From the NCBI GenBank assembly GCA_965153355.1, contig OZ231126.1, positions 20,894,001-20,958,000 of the forward strand: a stretch of 64,000 nucleotides of DNA. Reading direction: 5' to 3'. How positions within the stretch are numbered: position 1 is the first letter of the stretch; every line of letters begins with the position of its first letter. Under the pieces are notes generated by a model that saw only the letters and a list, made by a program, of their open reading frames with translations, was not told the origin of the DNA and ran no database searches. Shown here piece after piece: positions 46,757-61,046 of the stretch. A program made the position numbers and the translations under genes. The stretch comes from Flaccisagitta enflata (Eukaryota; Chaetognatha; Sagittoidea; Aphragmophora).

Positions 46757-47304
46757 AAAAAGCGACCAGCTAACGGACCGACAGTCTGACATAGCGCCAA
46801 AGAAGATCCGAGCTATTCACTTCTTCATGTCGCTGTCCCTTTAGCGCCAAGATTCTAATTTCCTTTATCTCATTTTTCTACCAATGTACTGCCAATGTTC
46901 ATCTATTGGGCAAGATTTTGTTTTATTCTTTTAACGCACAAGCAAGGAGAATATTGACATTGTTATCCGCAATAAAATCGTCCAAATCAATGACAATTTT
47001 TCCTATGCCGAAAGCACCAGTTATCAATCATCACTGCGGATCAACGCTGTTTAATAAAAATTTGTATATAACGGACAATGATATTGTATAAATTGAAAAA
47101 AAAGCTACTCAAGTGTATTTTATACCGTCATCGTAACTGTATTGGTCTCAAGCCATCAATCATTTGAAGTGATTTTTCATGTCAATCATTGCAATACTCG
47201 AGCCGCACAATAAATCTTCTAATCTCATCAAATTTGTTTACAATTGAGTCCATTTACATCATTTACTGATGATAATTAGAGTCAGAACATGTTTAATTGT
47301 TTAT

Positions 47305-47523
<219 letters not shown>

Positions 47524-48284
47524 ATATTATTTGTAAATCAGAATTGCATGACATTTTTCCAGCTATCCCAGTACCCTTTGTCACTTCCCTGCCTGCCATT
47601 TGCTACTCGCCTCCAGAAAGAAAGCAACGATGAACCGAGCTAACTGTATAAAACAAAACAAGGACACGACGATGAGACCGTCCTTCTTTATATATCAACC
47701 TGTCGCGTAATTGAGCGGCGAATGTAACGATGATGACATCGATGAAAATAACGATGAAGGTTACAACAAAGACGATGATGACGCTAAAAACGATGACGAT
47801 CCAACAACTCCCAACAATGACGATAATGTGCTAAAATAATGGACGACGGCAATAATAATTATTCTTCGCCTCGTTACATGACAGTCAAGGGACCCGAACT
47901 CGGAGATGATGAGTCTCGTAATGACAAGTGACGACTGACGAGGAACAAGATTAAGTCGCCCACGATGACGTTATGAAAGATGGAGAAGATGTCATATTGG
48001 CCACCCTCAGATGCAAACGTCCATTGTCCTTGAGGTGGGTAAATTGGGAAGAAGGCAAAGAGAGAGAGAGGGAAGAATGAGACATGTAGAAAAAGAGACA
48101 TAATGCAATGAATACTGGATAAAACTTTGGAATAGAAAAGTAGAGGAATTGTATTGTATTTGGCATATAAGGAGGAGGAGATGTATTGGAAGAAATGAGA
48201 ACATTGTGTAAAATAGAAACTGGTACGGATAATGTGTGAAATCACCGTTCGGCATGGAAAGCTAAAAAGAACCCTAAGATTTTT
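47524..48284. other. Unassigned stretch
   Basis: GATGA/ACGATGA-rich segment at 47725-47835; the rest unremarkable. Confidence 0.55.
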
Positions 48285-48422
48285 AGTCGCGGACAAGCGA
48301 CTCTATAAGAGGCTTCGTCCGTCCGTCGGTCCGTTGGTGAGCACGAGTCGAAAAGTGGAAAAACAGCGTTTCCGCCCCTGCCCACCCGTCCGCGACTGGT
48401 ATTGGCCGTGTATCCGGCCTTG
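48285..48422 (-). mobile_element. Hairpin element, 5' module A
   Basis: Plus-strand order AGTCGCGGACAAGCGACTC, (CCGT)n tract, GCCCCTGCCCACCCGTCCGC, GGCCGTGTATCCGGCCTTG; reverse orientation of the 33892 copy. Confidence 0.85.
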
Positions 48423-48660
48423 TTTTCCATTGGGGTCCATTTTGCTAAACAAAGTTTTTTTTTTCTGCAAAAAACAAGCATTTTAACCAATAAGCGAGAA
48501 CTGTTAATGCAAAATAAAAGACGAGCTATCAATGTTAAATATTTTTTACGAAGTTTGAAAACAAGGCTGCCAATTAAATTTATCACATAAGACGATAGGG
48601 GGGGGGGAGTATTTACGAGCCTATAAACAAAGTTAATGAAGGAGAAAGAGAAGAAAACAA

Positions 48661-48739
48661 AAAGAAGAAGAAGAAGAAGAAGAAGAAGAAGAAGAAGAAG
48701 AAGAAGAAGAAGAAGAAGAAGAAGAAGAAGAAGAAGAAG

Positions 48740-48828
<89 letters not shown>

Positions 48829-48930
48829 CCACATTAACAACAACAACAACAACAACCACAACAACAACAACAACAACCAGGACAACAAAATCAACAACGA
48901 CCAGGACAACAAAATCAACAACTAGACAAA
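48661..48930 (+). repeat. (AAG)n then (AAC)n array
   Basis: AAG to 48739, then AAC with CCA/GGA changes. Confidence 0.95.
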
Positions 48931-49256
48931 GAAAAAGAATAAGAAGAGTATTTAGAAGGCAAAGACGATGAGCGAATGAGACAAAGAAAAAAAGAGGAAG
49001 ATACAAAATGGGTTCTTTGTTGCCACCCTTCGAAGGCCTTCTCCTCTTCTCTCCGATTCGCGTTGATATGCGATGGAGTAATGACCCAAGCTCATGTCTG
49101 ATTGAAGGGGAGTGGACTTTAAATGAATGGGTGTAACTTCAAATGCTCAAAGCTCAATCTTGAAAAAAAGAGGTTGATCTCAGTAAAGAAAAATAACATG
49201 TGAGAAGTGCCGTTTCATTTTGAAATTTTGGTCTACGTTTTTTAAAAAGAAAAATA

Positions 49257-49287
<31 letters not shown>

Positions 49288-49523
49288 GAGACAGACAGAG
49301 AGACTGAGACTGATTGACAAATAAACGCGCGGATAAAGATTGAAAGTCAGCGAAATAATGTTAGATAATTAGCTAGGTGCATATGGGAAAGAAGCTTGTG
49401 TTACCAAGATCGTTTCGAGGCAAAAGGAAATTGAATGTTAATAGCAAACTTGAAATGATCGTGTTGCTAACGATTAAGATATAGTCTTTTAGAAATGATT
49501 GCGTGTCAGAAAATGATACAAAT

Positions 49524-49527
<4 letters not shown>

Positions 49528-49573
<46 letters not shown>
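49528..49573 (+). repeat. (GA)n microsatellite
   Basis: Pure GA; a shorter GA/GACA tract lies at 49258-49310. Confidence 0.9.
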
Positions 49574-49576
<3 letters not shown>

Positions 49577-50004
49577 AGAGTGTCGGAAACTGTTAATAAA
49601 ACAAATTGGACTTGATCTTTCTTTTAACATGAGAACACACTCCACATTAAAAAAAAAATTGATCAAAAAAAGCAAAGTGTTTAACTGCCGACGATTATCA
49701 ACTGCTAAAAAATCGACTTGATCTCTCATAAAATCCGTAAAAATCAGACCCCAAGACTTAAACATCGGGGATTTTTAACGGTAGAAAGAGAGGATGTAGT
49801 CCAAGTCCAGCTCTTTTCTTTCTTCTCTCTCTTCATTTTTTTATAGTACACGTTGCGTCTGTGTTCTTTTTAACGCTAAACTTTTCATAAGAGGACAACA
49901 TTGTACTTTCCTTTGAGCCCTCAACGTTTTTATATTTTTCACGATAGGATTTTATACATTTTATTCTTTTTATGTTGTAATCTTTTCTGAAAATCCCTCC
50001 TTCA

Positions 50005-50355
<351 letters not shown>

Positions 50356-51075
50356 TCTCGTTGGCATGCCTCTTTAATGCTTCTAACGGTCGGTCGTTGG
50401 CTCTACCAACCTTTTTAGTCTCTGGACCACGAGCTTTTTACTCTTTTTACTCCTTTGGCGATTTTTACTCCGACAGAAAAGAAAAGAGGAAAGAAAAAGA
50501 AAAGAAAAAAAGAAAAAGAAAAGAAAGCCTTTAAAAACTTACGACCCGTGAAGAGAGTCAAAAAAGAAAAAGGGGCTTTAAAATAAAGGCAGAAAGACAT
50601 TCAACAGAAAAAAAACTGTAAAAGATAAAAAGAAAGAAAAACAATTAAAAACAGAAAAGAATAAAGGGAAACTATGAAACGGGAAATATGAAAAAAAGTT
50701 TTTCTCTTTCCTCTCCTTCTTTCTGTTTCATTCTCTCTCTCTCTGCTAAAACTCTTTTTACTTATTTTACAATCTCAATGCCAGCCAGCAGCTACGCAAT
50801 AGTATTAAGGAGCTCAAGATTGAATTAGAAATACGTCAAAGAGAGAAAAGGCAAAGCAAAGCAAAGAATGAGAGTCAATCTCGACCAGTCGTAGAGAAAG
50901 AATAAATAAAAGTCGTAACATTCTCTCTCTCTCTCTTCTGTCTCTCTTTTTCCTTCTTCTTCTTCTCCTTCTTCTTCTTCAACAACACGAATGTTAAATT
51001 CTCTCTCGGCCTCCTCCTTTACTCGTTGGTCCAAACTCTCATCTCGAAAACCCACACACTAAAACGCTCTCTTCT

Positions 51076-51079
<4 letters not shown>

Positions 51080-51122
<43 letters not shown>
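51080..51122 (+). repeat. (CT)n just before the Hox start
   Basis: About 42 bp of CT ending 77 bp before the ATG, so in or next to the 5' untranslated region. Confidence 0.9.
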
Positions 51123-51126
<4 letters not shown>

Positions 51127-51198
51127 GTGTATTAATTGCGCAATTTTATAACATTCTTTATTACGTTTATGACGATTTTTACGAGAGAAAAAGTTACG

Positions 51199-52015
51199 AT
51201 GTATTCGGTGTCATCGTCAATGGCGGCCGCCGCCGCCGCCGCTTGCGTCCTCCCCGGCTTGCCTGGAAACGCCGCCGCCACCACCAACCCTAATCTTCAC
51301 CACCCTTCTTCGCACCAATATCCCTCCTCCGCCTCGTCATTATCCCCGCAAGGTCATCATCATAATCCTCACCATCCTGCGTCACACCACCACCCTCACC
51401 ATCCTGACCCTCATTCTCATCACCTCTCTCATCACCAGCACCCCCATCACCCTCAAATTCCTCCATCATACAATCCCTTTTCTTCCCTGTCCACTGGAGC
51501 CGCTCCTCCTCCACCTCCTCTTCCCCACGGCACAGCCGGGGGATTGGGCGGATTAGGGGGCGTTTATCCTTCCCATTTTTTCAACAACTCTTCATCGTCT
51601 TCTTCTTCCTCCTCGTCATCATCCGCCTCCTCCGCTTCCTCCGCCTCCTCCTCCACTTCCTCCACCGGGGTCGTTTCCGGATCTTCCGGCGTCGTAAACG
51701 GTCATCATCCTCATCATCCCCATCAGCCTTCGTCATCCTCCAATCCTCCGCCGGCGTCGGGGTCGTCTACTCTGACTTCCATGCCGGCCTCCAATTTGCC
51801 TGCCCACGCTTTGGGCGCCTGGAACGCCCACTCCAACCCTCTGGGCCACGCCTCCGCCTCACCGGAAGTCGCTTCGCCGCCGCACCATCAAATCCATAAT
51901 GGAAACAACAACAGCAACAGCAACAGCAACAGTCACAATAACAATAGCAGTCAAAACAACACACCCACTCTTTCTCACTCTAATGGACATCAGCAGCAAC
52001 AACTTTCACCCATGC

Positions 52016-52074
<59 letters not shown>

Positions 52075-53233
52075 CCCAAGTCGTCCTTAGTCGCCACGCC
52101 CACGACGCCGTCCTCGATGCCACCTCATTTGGCGGCGTCAACGCCTACCAATGGCGCCGGTTATCCTTGCTCTCCGCTTCCCGGCGCCGAATATTCATCC
52201 GCGTGGACTTCTTTTCAATTTCCACCGCCTCACCACAACCACCACACAAGCAGCGGAGGTGGAAACACCAGCCACAACAGCCACAACGGCGATGTTATCG
52301 AGCCATCCAACGTCAAACATTCTCCTTCCTCTTCAACTTCGCTTCACGGCGTGTTTTTGACGTCAACCGGCAAAACGACAACAGCAACAACGACCGGCGA
52401 TAGCTCGAGTCCACTCACCGGAAATGACAACGCCATTACAAGCAACGTCAACGGCAGCCTTCACCAACAGAGACCCACGACAAACTCTAACGGGGTGTCT
52501 CTCAATGGACTCTCGACCACGATTAGCAACGCCAGCACAACCGGCGGCGCCAACCACATCCACAACGGCAACAGCAACTTCAACGGCGGAATTGGCGCTG
52601 GCGTGAGAAGCTCGACGTCGAATCTCAACGGCACATCGACGAGCGACTCCGGAGCCGAAATCGTGGAAGAGATCGAAGACATTGACGACGGCGACGATCG
52701 AATGACGCCGCTGGACGACGACGATCTCGACGCGCCTTCGGACCGCAGCGCCACTTCCGATTTGGACAAATCCGGTCTTCAACATCATCATTTCCAACAA
52801 CAACAGCAACATCAACAGCAACCAGGCGGCGGGGATGGACAACATCAACACACGAACCTCAGTTCTCTCACGCCGCCCGGATTGCACCCGGCTTCCAACG
52901 CCATGGACGATTTTTACAACGGCGCCTACAGTCATTACGGCGCCGCCGCCGCCGCCGTCTCCTCCGCTTCCGCCTCCATGCTTTCCAATTACATGGCCTC
53001 GGGCGCCGCCGCCGCCGCCGCGCATCATCATAATCCGTGGACATCGGCGGCGTCGGCGATGAACTCCGCCGCCGCTGCCGCTGCGTCGAATCCCTACGCC
53101 GCCGCCGCTGGCGGATACAGCGCCGCCGCCGCAGCCGCCGCCGGAGTGACGCCCAATTTCTACTCGCAGGCGAATTCTTCTTTGGCGTCTTCCTCGTCAT
53201 TGGGCTCCTATTTCGGCAATCCTCTCGCTGACG
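51199..53233 (+). CDS. Posterior-type Hox gene, exon 1 (long N-terminal region)
   Basis: This exon encodes residues 1-678 plus the first base of codon 679 of a Hox transcription factor; the DNA-binding part lies in exon 2. I start at the ATG at 51199 (MYSVSSSM), which has A at -3. An upstream in-frame ATG at 51169 has a T at -3, and nothing marks it as better. The exon ends GACG|GTAAGA, phase 1. The protein is low complexity: Ala run near residue 8, His/Pro-rich about 40-90, Ser-rich about 130-165, about 20 Gln near 272-293 (nt 52012-52076), acidic stretch about 487-514 (EIVEEIEDIDDGDD, DDDDLD), and Ala runs about 580-650. An NPW at 612-614 is the only weak candidate for a tryptophan cofactor motif; no YPWM is present. 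Reading past the donor adds about 13 codons and then a stop, which an intron-retaining transcript would use. An unannotated extra exon in the intron is possible. Confidence 0.93.
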
Positions 53234-54320
53234 GTAAGATATTTTTGAGGGGAAATATATTCTCGGTTGTGTAATTAAAATGCAAATGTGCTTGTCCATT
53301 TCCAATATCTGACTCGTGTGAATGGAAGGTAAAAATTCAAACCATGGGAGAGGACTTTTAAAATAGAGATTCAGCCTGAACAAATTTACCGTTTTTTTTT
53401 TCGTGCTAGAAGTACAGAGTACATGCGAATAATTGCATTTCCAAATGATGACAAACTCATTTTTTTTGGTGATTTTATTCTTTCAAACCTGGAGAAAGAA
53501 AATCTCTCATTGTGGGTTTAGAATTTGCTCGCGGGTGTTCTGTGAAGGGCGTTGGTTCAAAGCCTCAAACGCTAAGAAAGACGCCTCAGGCTAATTATCC
53601 TCTCTCGTTTAAAGACAATTTTTGAAGGGGAAGAAATGAATGTCAGAAGCATTTGGAGAATTAAGTCGCGCATATTACGACCAATTCTGTCAATGTCGTT
53701 TTATGGCACAAAAGTTTCTTTTTGAGGGCTCGCTGACAGAAATTGTCGACAGCGAGAGTAAAAGAGAGAGAGAGCGAACAAAATTTAGAAAGATACTGTT
53801 TCTTGTAGATTTCTCCCTTAATCTGTCTCTAAAGATGTCGTTCCTTTCGATTTTGTAGTCATCATTTTTCCCCTGTTAATGAGGCCTTTTGTTTTTTTCG
53901 TCTTTCGTGAATTAAAGCGAAAACGTGTCCTGATTGTTTTGAAATGAGATTTCCAAAAAAAAAAAAAAAAAAGCAAAGATATGATCGTTTTTTTTTAGCT
54001 TTATTAAGAAATAGGAGAAAACCCTCAGAATTGCATGTAGTTATATCAATTCTTTCCTGTCTACTTTACGACCGAGAGATAAACCGACCAACGGACACAC
54101 CCCCTTAGAAATGCTAGGACGCAGTTTTGACCAGGCCAAACCAACCTTAATATAGGATTGATTCTGTTGTACAGTGCATCTTATTGCGTACTTAGCAAAT
54201 ACCAAATTTCTTTCTGTCTCTGTTTTAAGGCTACTTTTTGGTGGCATTTTAACGGATCTGAACTAGTCCTTTTCTTCTGCTTGTTTACGGCGTGTAAACT
54301 TACCCATAAAAACAGTATTT

Positions 54321-54825
<505 letters not shown>

Positions 54826-55842
54826 AAAGTTGACAATCTCTTTTTTACGCTGCCTCTCTTTTTGACTCTGTCTCCCTTTTCTACATCCCGTGCGGTTGAA
54901 CTTTCGGGGAGGGCCGAGTACGACAACGGCGGCGGCGCCCAGGCCGTGGCCGGGGGAGCTAACGACTTAACTGGCCATAATTCCATAAAAATGACAAGAG
55001 ATTCTTAGTCCTTTTTTACTCCCGCTTATATTCCCTCCTTCTGTTTTCCCTCCCTTTTTTCATGCGTGCTTGCGCCTTTTTAACGTGTTTTTACTTATTT
55101 GTGTCGTGATCCTACACTCTCAAAATTTGCTCGTTAAGAAAGAAGTCCGGCCGTCTGTTTGCGACCGCTCGGCCGTCTATCCATCCTTCTGTCCCTCCGC
55201 CCTTGCCTCGTTCACTCTCGCGGTCTTTGTTGCCTTTGTAAACTCTTCTGGGTTGTGTTGAGCGACCCTGTTAAATCAAAACTTATGAGTTAAAATGTCA
55301 TTAGATCTATTCCACTGACAAATACTTACATGTTGCGTCAACTCCACTATGAAAAACGTACAATAAGGTCAACAACTCGCTACTCACTACCTCACTACCT
55401 TTGTAAAGCGTCTGATTTGGCTTTTCAGCTCTGACTTTCATTAAAGAAAAAAACACAATTTGTGAAAGACAAGGATATGGACCATCAGTGAACTTTGAAC
55501 ATGACGTTACCATCCTCTTTCTTGTTTTACCTGTCTTTCCTTTTTTACCTGTCTCAATCCTTGCAATTTATCTTCTCATTTTTCATTAGCATTCTTGAGA
55601 AACGCGGAAACTCAATTTAATCCAATCCATTCTCACTTTCTCTCCCTCCCTCCCAAGCCTCAAAAGAGAGACCACCAGCTCATGACTCATATTAAGAATT
55701 CCCCCTCCCCTCTCTCTCTCGCATTGGCTTATTGGCTTCCTCGATGTTCCATGTTTGCCTTTTGGCATTTGCTTTTTGCATTCTATATGAGGGTCTTTTC
55801 CAAATAAGGCAAGGCTTCTGTATGAGGGCATTCTTCCGAGCT

Positions 55843-55883
<41 letters not shown>
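55843..55883 (+). repeat. (GA)n microsatellite in the Hox intron
   Basis: About 40 bp of GA. Confidence 0.9.
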
Positions 55884-55885
<2 letters not shown>

Positions 55886-56304
55886 GTTTCCATCTCGGTC
55901 ACGCCATGGGTTGTCGCGTTACGATAGTGGCGTCGCTCTGTGGGAGGGAGATAAGAAAAAAAGAATAGAAAAGAAAAGAGAAAAAACTAATTCCAAGCAA
56001 TTGAGGTTAAGGCAGCAAGAAGGAGGGAATGGTGAGAGAAGCTTTGGGAGAGGGGGAAGGGGTTACGGCTTGCGATAGACTATGGCGTCACCATCACGGT
56101 TGGTTACAATCAGGTTTTGAGGGCAGATGGGTGGGGGTGGAGAAGAAAAGAGGAAGCTTCAGTGACTTTGAACACTGTTCAATGAACAGTTAACATGTAA
56201 TTAGGCAGACATTCGTCGGAGATATTTCCTAGCGGAAAACAACATTGCTTCACACTCGTTGAACTTTGAGGTTGCGAAAAACCACACAGAGATCTACTTC
56301 TCCA

Positions 56305-56331
56305 CTTTCTTTCTTTCTCTCTTTCTTTCTC

Positions 56332-56387
<56 letters not shown>

Positions 56388-56391
56388 TTTT
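56305..56391 (+). repeat. (CTTT)n array
   Basis: CTTT units directly before the inverted-repeat/minisatellite element. Confidence 0.9.
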
Positions 56392-56393
56392 TG

Positions 56394-56899
56394 GGCAGCG
56401 ATGACCTATAGGGCAATTTTCTCCGGTTTCCGTTTTCCGTCCGTCCGTACGTCCCCCCTCCCTCGAGCCTCAAGTAAAGCCTCTCAGACCTCAAATCAGG
56501 CCTTTTAGACCCCAAATCAGACCTCTCTGACCCCAAATCAGGCTTCTCAGACCTCAAATCAGGCCTCCCAGACCCTAAATCATGCCTCTCAGACCCCAAA
56601 TTAGGCCTCTCAGACCCCAGATCAGGCTTCTCAGACCCCAAATAAGGCCTCTCAGACCCAAATCAGGCCTCAGACCCCACATCAGGCTTTTCAGACCCCA
56701 TATTAGACCCCTCAGACCCAAATCAGGCCTTTCAGACCCCGAATCAAGCATCTCATACCCCAAACCACGCCTCTCACACCCCAAATCCGACCTTTCAGAC
56801 CCAAAATCAGGCCTCTCACCCCTCCAAACCAGCTTCTCAAACCGGAGAAAATTGTCCTATGTGGAATCATAGGTCATCGGCCCTACCGGGGCCGCTGCC
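56394..56899. mobile_element. Inverted-repeat element around a minisatellite, Hox intron
   Basis: Left GGCAGCGATGACCTATAGGG then CAATTTTCTCCGG; the right arm has the inverse (CCGGAGAAAATTGTCC, CATAGGTCATCGG, GGGGCCGCTGCC). The interior is about 18 units of CAGACCCCAAATCAGGCCTC. Same family as the blocks at 28.4-29.3 kb. Confidence 0.75.
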
Positions 56900-56967
56900 T
56901 TTTCATAATCCCATTCCCACATACACTAACATCGGGTACCGCTGACAATGTAACGCTTTGGCGACTA

Positions 56968-56980
56968 TTCTTTCTTTCTC

Positions 56981-57064
<84 letters not shown>

Positions 57065-57327
57065 TTTTTTTTCTTTCTTTCTTTTTCTTTCTTAACAATA
57101 AATGGCAGTCAATCCACTTGACGAACCATAAAATGTCAAGAGAAGATGAGTGAAGATAATAGGATAGAATGAGATAGAGTAGCAAACCTGAAAAATCGAA
57201 TCCCACCCAATTATAACCAATTAAAACGTGGCCTTTGCAATGAAGAAGTGGCATGGCAGGTGGGATTCTACAAGATCTAAAAGCTGTAATTGATGAGGTA
57301 AAGATGCGGCATTTCTCAAACATCCAT

Positions 57328-57390
<63 letters not shown>
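56968..57390 (+). repeat. (CTTT)n and (CA)n arrays in the Hox intron
   Basis: CTTT at 56968-57090 and CA at 57333-57390; about 240 bp of unremarkable DNA between. Confidence 0.9.
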
Positions 57391-57392
<2 letters not shown>

Positions 57393-57571
57393 CTGCAAAC
57401 AAGCAAAAGAAAAAAAGGCATAACAAAACGAAATGCACTATGCCCTCCCGTGTCATCGATTCTGATTAATAGACAAACTTGATCTACCTCAAGTATCGAG
57501 TTTTTGTTGGTGCTTTAAAAAATCTGTAATTACAGAATGATAAAAAAAAAGAATGAAAAACAGAATTTCAG

Positions 57572-57671
<100 letters not shown>

Positions 57672-58097
57672 GTGGGGCTCTTTCAAAAACTGAAAAATAA
57701 CGAGTAACTTCGCACGAAAATAAATCAATCACAAGATGAAATCTTCAGAAAAAACTTGAGACCCGAGTTTTTCTTCTTCTGAATTTACTTGCTTCGATCT
57801 TTCAAACTTGAACATAGTATAGTCATAGACATGAAAAAAGGAAAATAAAAAACGGTTTGAATTGTAGCTTTTTTCCTTTACACAAATCATCCTCATTCCC
57901 TCTTTTTTTCCTGTCTTATTGAAGTGAAATTCTTTTTTTTTTTTCATTTATCGACGAGAATGTTGAAGCTCGTATTGAGCTGAGATCTTCGAAGAGGAGG
58001 CCACACTAAAGACCCTTCAGCGGGTTTTATGACCTTTTACAGCCTTGTTGCCGAGTCGCGCTCGATTGTTCTTCACCGCCAATCCCAGTTTGGTCTG

Positions 58098-58172
58098 TCG
58101 TCGTCGTCGTCGTCGTCATCATCGTCGTCGTCATCGTCATCGTCGTCGTCATCGTCGTCGTTGTCGAAATAG
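58098..58172 (+). repeat. (CGT/CAT)n triplet array in the Hox intron
   Basis: GTCGTCGTC/ATCGTC units; poly-Asp or poly-Arg frames across it are artefacts. Confidence 0.85.
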
Positions 58173-59504
58173 TGACGAGCATGTTGATCGATTACTAGGA
58201 ATCGTCTGGCAGTTGGACGGACGTGTGGACGTAGATGCGGACAAACCTCATATATAAATACAAAGGACAGATGAATCAACGGGCGAATGACCTTCTATGG
58301 GGGAATGAACTTCAGCCATGTTTGAAAATGGACCGCCTTGACAACGTCTCATTCAAAAGAAAAGTGTGGACGGACAGACTGAGACCTGTCTGGATACCGC
58401 GGAATGGGAGAAAACATACGAATCGTACGAGGGACAGTGCGTATCGGTTTATGCTGGGGAAGGATAGACGGCGACGGATCGGCGAAAATGAAGCACTTGA
58501 ACACAGACGGAGATCTCGTCAATATCCGGGATTACGAATACATTCTCTGAATCCTAGAGATAACCGATAAGAATAAGTTTTTTTCAACCTACATTCTTAT
58601 CCATAAGTCCATCAGTCCATGCCGCTCACTTACATTTTCATCTGTCAAGAAAACCTTGCCGGATGAAGGAGGAGATAGGGAATATACCGGATGGTAGGGG
58701 TAATGACCTCGCACTGATGTCTATTTGATCACATGGTTTTCTTTACGAATCGTGGAAGAGATAAAACGTCAAACATTGAGTATCGAAAAAAAGAGACTGT
58801 CGAGTTTTTCCTCTTTCTGTTGTGAGATTTTTTGGACTTTGCCCTCATTTACATGAAGATTAGAAAGACAAGAGAAATTGAATTATTGTTACTTCCTTTA
58901 TTTGCGCTTCTCTTTGAGGGCGAAATGATCTTTATCATAATGGCTTCGGATGTCACGAAGAATCTTGGGTGGGTGAAAAAAAAGAAACACATCGAAAAAT
59001 CGAGCTTCATGTTTCAAGAACATGGGTTAACTAAATATTTTGTCATCAAAGAATAAGCATGTTGGAATGGTGCGATGAGATGGACATGAGTCATAACGGT
59101 GACAATCATAAAATACCTCACACGTCGTCAAACTGACAGTGACAGTTACCTCTTTCAATTCACAGCAAAAAATCGACTTGTGAAGGATATCGAAATTGGT
59201 TCAGAGAAAGAGAAAGAGAAAGAAAGAGAGACGCAGTAGAAATGGCAGAGAGCGCCAAAAAAAGATTGGTTTTCTTGGTTGGCAATTGCATTTGTGGATT
59301 GTGTGCCCTCCCACTCTGCATTTGAAATGAGATTTGTTGATTTGAGGGGCAGCACCGTTCTGACGCATTCACAGATGGAACCAGCTAAAAGCCGATTCTT
59401 CCCCAAACAGAACCAAATCTAAAGAGGGCCTTTGGTCCATTCAAATTCCATTTTCTTTTCTTTCTCTGTTTTGAGTCAATGCCACAATCTGATTTCATGG
59501 GCGG

Positions 59505-59605
<101 letters not shown>

Positions 59606-60199
59606 AATTGCATTGCGACACTAGAATCCCTGCGGGATCCAATAGCAATTCAACCACTGCGATCCTCTCCTGACCAAAAATCCAATTGAACACTGATGTC
59701 ATCGATGTCATCACCACCATCGTCGTCCACGCCATTATCTACAGTGTCATCATCGACATTGTCATCAGCGTATCACCAACTTAGTCCTTGGCATCAATTT
59801 TACAAATGTCTTTGTCTTTTAACTTAGCTGAGAAAAAAAAAGAATCACTTCTCACAACAGAAACAAAAAGACAAATATCCAGCTGACGGCAGCAAGTGAA
59901 CTCAAGAGCTTGAAACAGAAAAAAATGTCAATTTAAGACATATTCAAGAGCCCGAAAAAGACAATTTAAAGCGTTTTTGAGAGCTCAAAAAAGACAATTT
60001 AAGACATTTTGAAGAGGTTAAAAAAAAAAAAGACAAAAACAAAAAGGAGAGACAATATAAAGCAATTTCGTTATCACAAAAATGGAAGATCCTCAAAAAC
60101 AAATCTAAATTGCCTCTTCACCTTGAAATGGCTGACAGCCGCCACTGATTGATTCGTGATTAATTTTTGAAAATAAAACGTACCGACCGCGTAGTAACA

Positions 60200-60200
60200 T

Positions 60201-60248
<48 letters not shown>

Positions 60249-60260
60249 AGAGAGAGAGTG
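60200..60260 (+). repeat. (GA)n near the Hox intron end
   Basis: GA with GACA and CCTGAG interruptions, about 370 bp before the exon-2 acceptor. Confidence 0.85.
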
Positions 60261-60630
60261 TTTGAACTTTATAGAGACGGAGACGCGGGGGTTATCTTAT
60301 CTTTCCGACTGTATTGTTTGATTCGCAGTCCGCATCGACGAGGAGGAAAATAAACCATTTTTTGGTGTACTTAACCAGTTTAGGATCTTGGTTGCAGGGT
60401 GTAAGTTTCTGGTGCTTTAGAATGGAAAGATATCAAGTGGATAGGCAGAGGGGAGTGTGTATTGGTTGTGCATTGGTGGATGAACACGCAACTCATTGAG
60501 ATGTTTGTGTGGCAAATGTCTTGCTCGCTTGTCATATCTGTGCTTTGCGATGTGGTGGTTTGTGCTTACTCCGAGATGCGGCCACAAAAAAACTAAACCT
60601 TATACCCTACCTCTTTCCTTTTCTCTACAG

Positions 60631-61046
60631 GATTGACGAAACCTTCTCCATTGACGTCGGGTGGAGTAACCACGGCCATCTTGCCTCCTCACATCCCGGG
60701 CCTCACTCACCCGTTTCCTCACCATCATCCTCACGAGCACGGCCCTTCCGTCATCGAACTCACCTCCAGCGGCCGGAAGAAACGCGTGCCTTACACGCGC
60801 TCGCAAACCAGTTGGTTAGAACGCGAATTCGTCATGAACACTTACATCACGCGCAAGAGACGAGTCGAACTCGCTTACATGCTCAACCTCACCGAAAGAC
60901 AAGTGAAAATATGGTTTCAAAACCGAAGGATGAAGCAGAAGAAGCTGATGGAGAGAGAAAGATCGAAGCATCACGCAGTCGCTGGTCGCGGCGGTGGTGG
61001 GGGAGGAGTCTCGAGCGGTGTCGGGATGGAGATCAAGACCATGTGA
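60631..61046 (+). CDS. Posterior-type Hox gene, exon 2 (homeodomain and C-terminus)
   Basis: The acceptor (CTCTACAG|GATTG) follows a pyrimidine tract. GA joins the G of exon 1 to give Gly679, and the frame runs to TGA at 61044-61046, giving 816 aa in all. The homeodomain is at residues 726-785 (nt 60771-60950). It has P7-Y8-T9, N23-T24-Y25-I26-T27, L40-T41-E42-R43-Q44-V45-K46-I47-W48-F49-Q50-N51 and M54-K55. Q50/N51 is the Hox-class recognition pair, and RKKR with PYT and V45 are posterior-group features. W15, R31-V32-E33-L34-A35-Y36 and MKQKK are unusual for Abd-B. A His/Pro-rich linker precedes the domain, and a basic, Gly-rich tail of about 31 residues follows. The protein is nuclear and expected to pattern the posterior body axis. 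Orthology within the posterior group (Post1, Post2, Abd-B, Hox11-13, MedPost) needs a tree. Confidence 0.95.

Noticed and set aside
52363-53031. 222-codon minus-strand frame opposite the Hox exon
   Set aside because: Antisense shadow of the GC-rich Hox exon 1.
58235-58570. Arg-rich 111-codon frame in the Hox intron
   Set aside because: No recognisable motif, inside the intron on the same strand, and start next to a triplet repeat.
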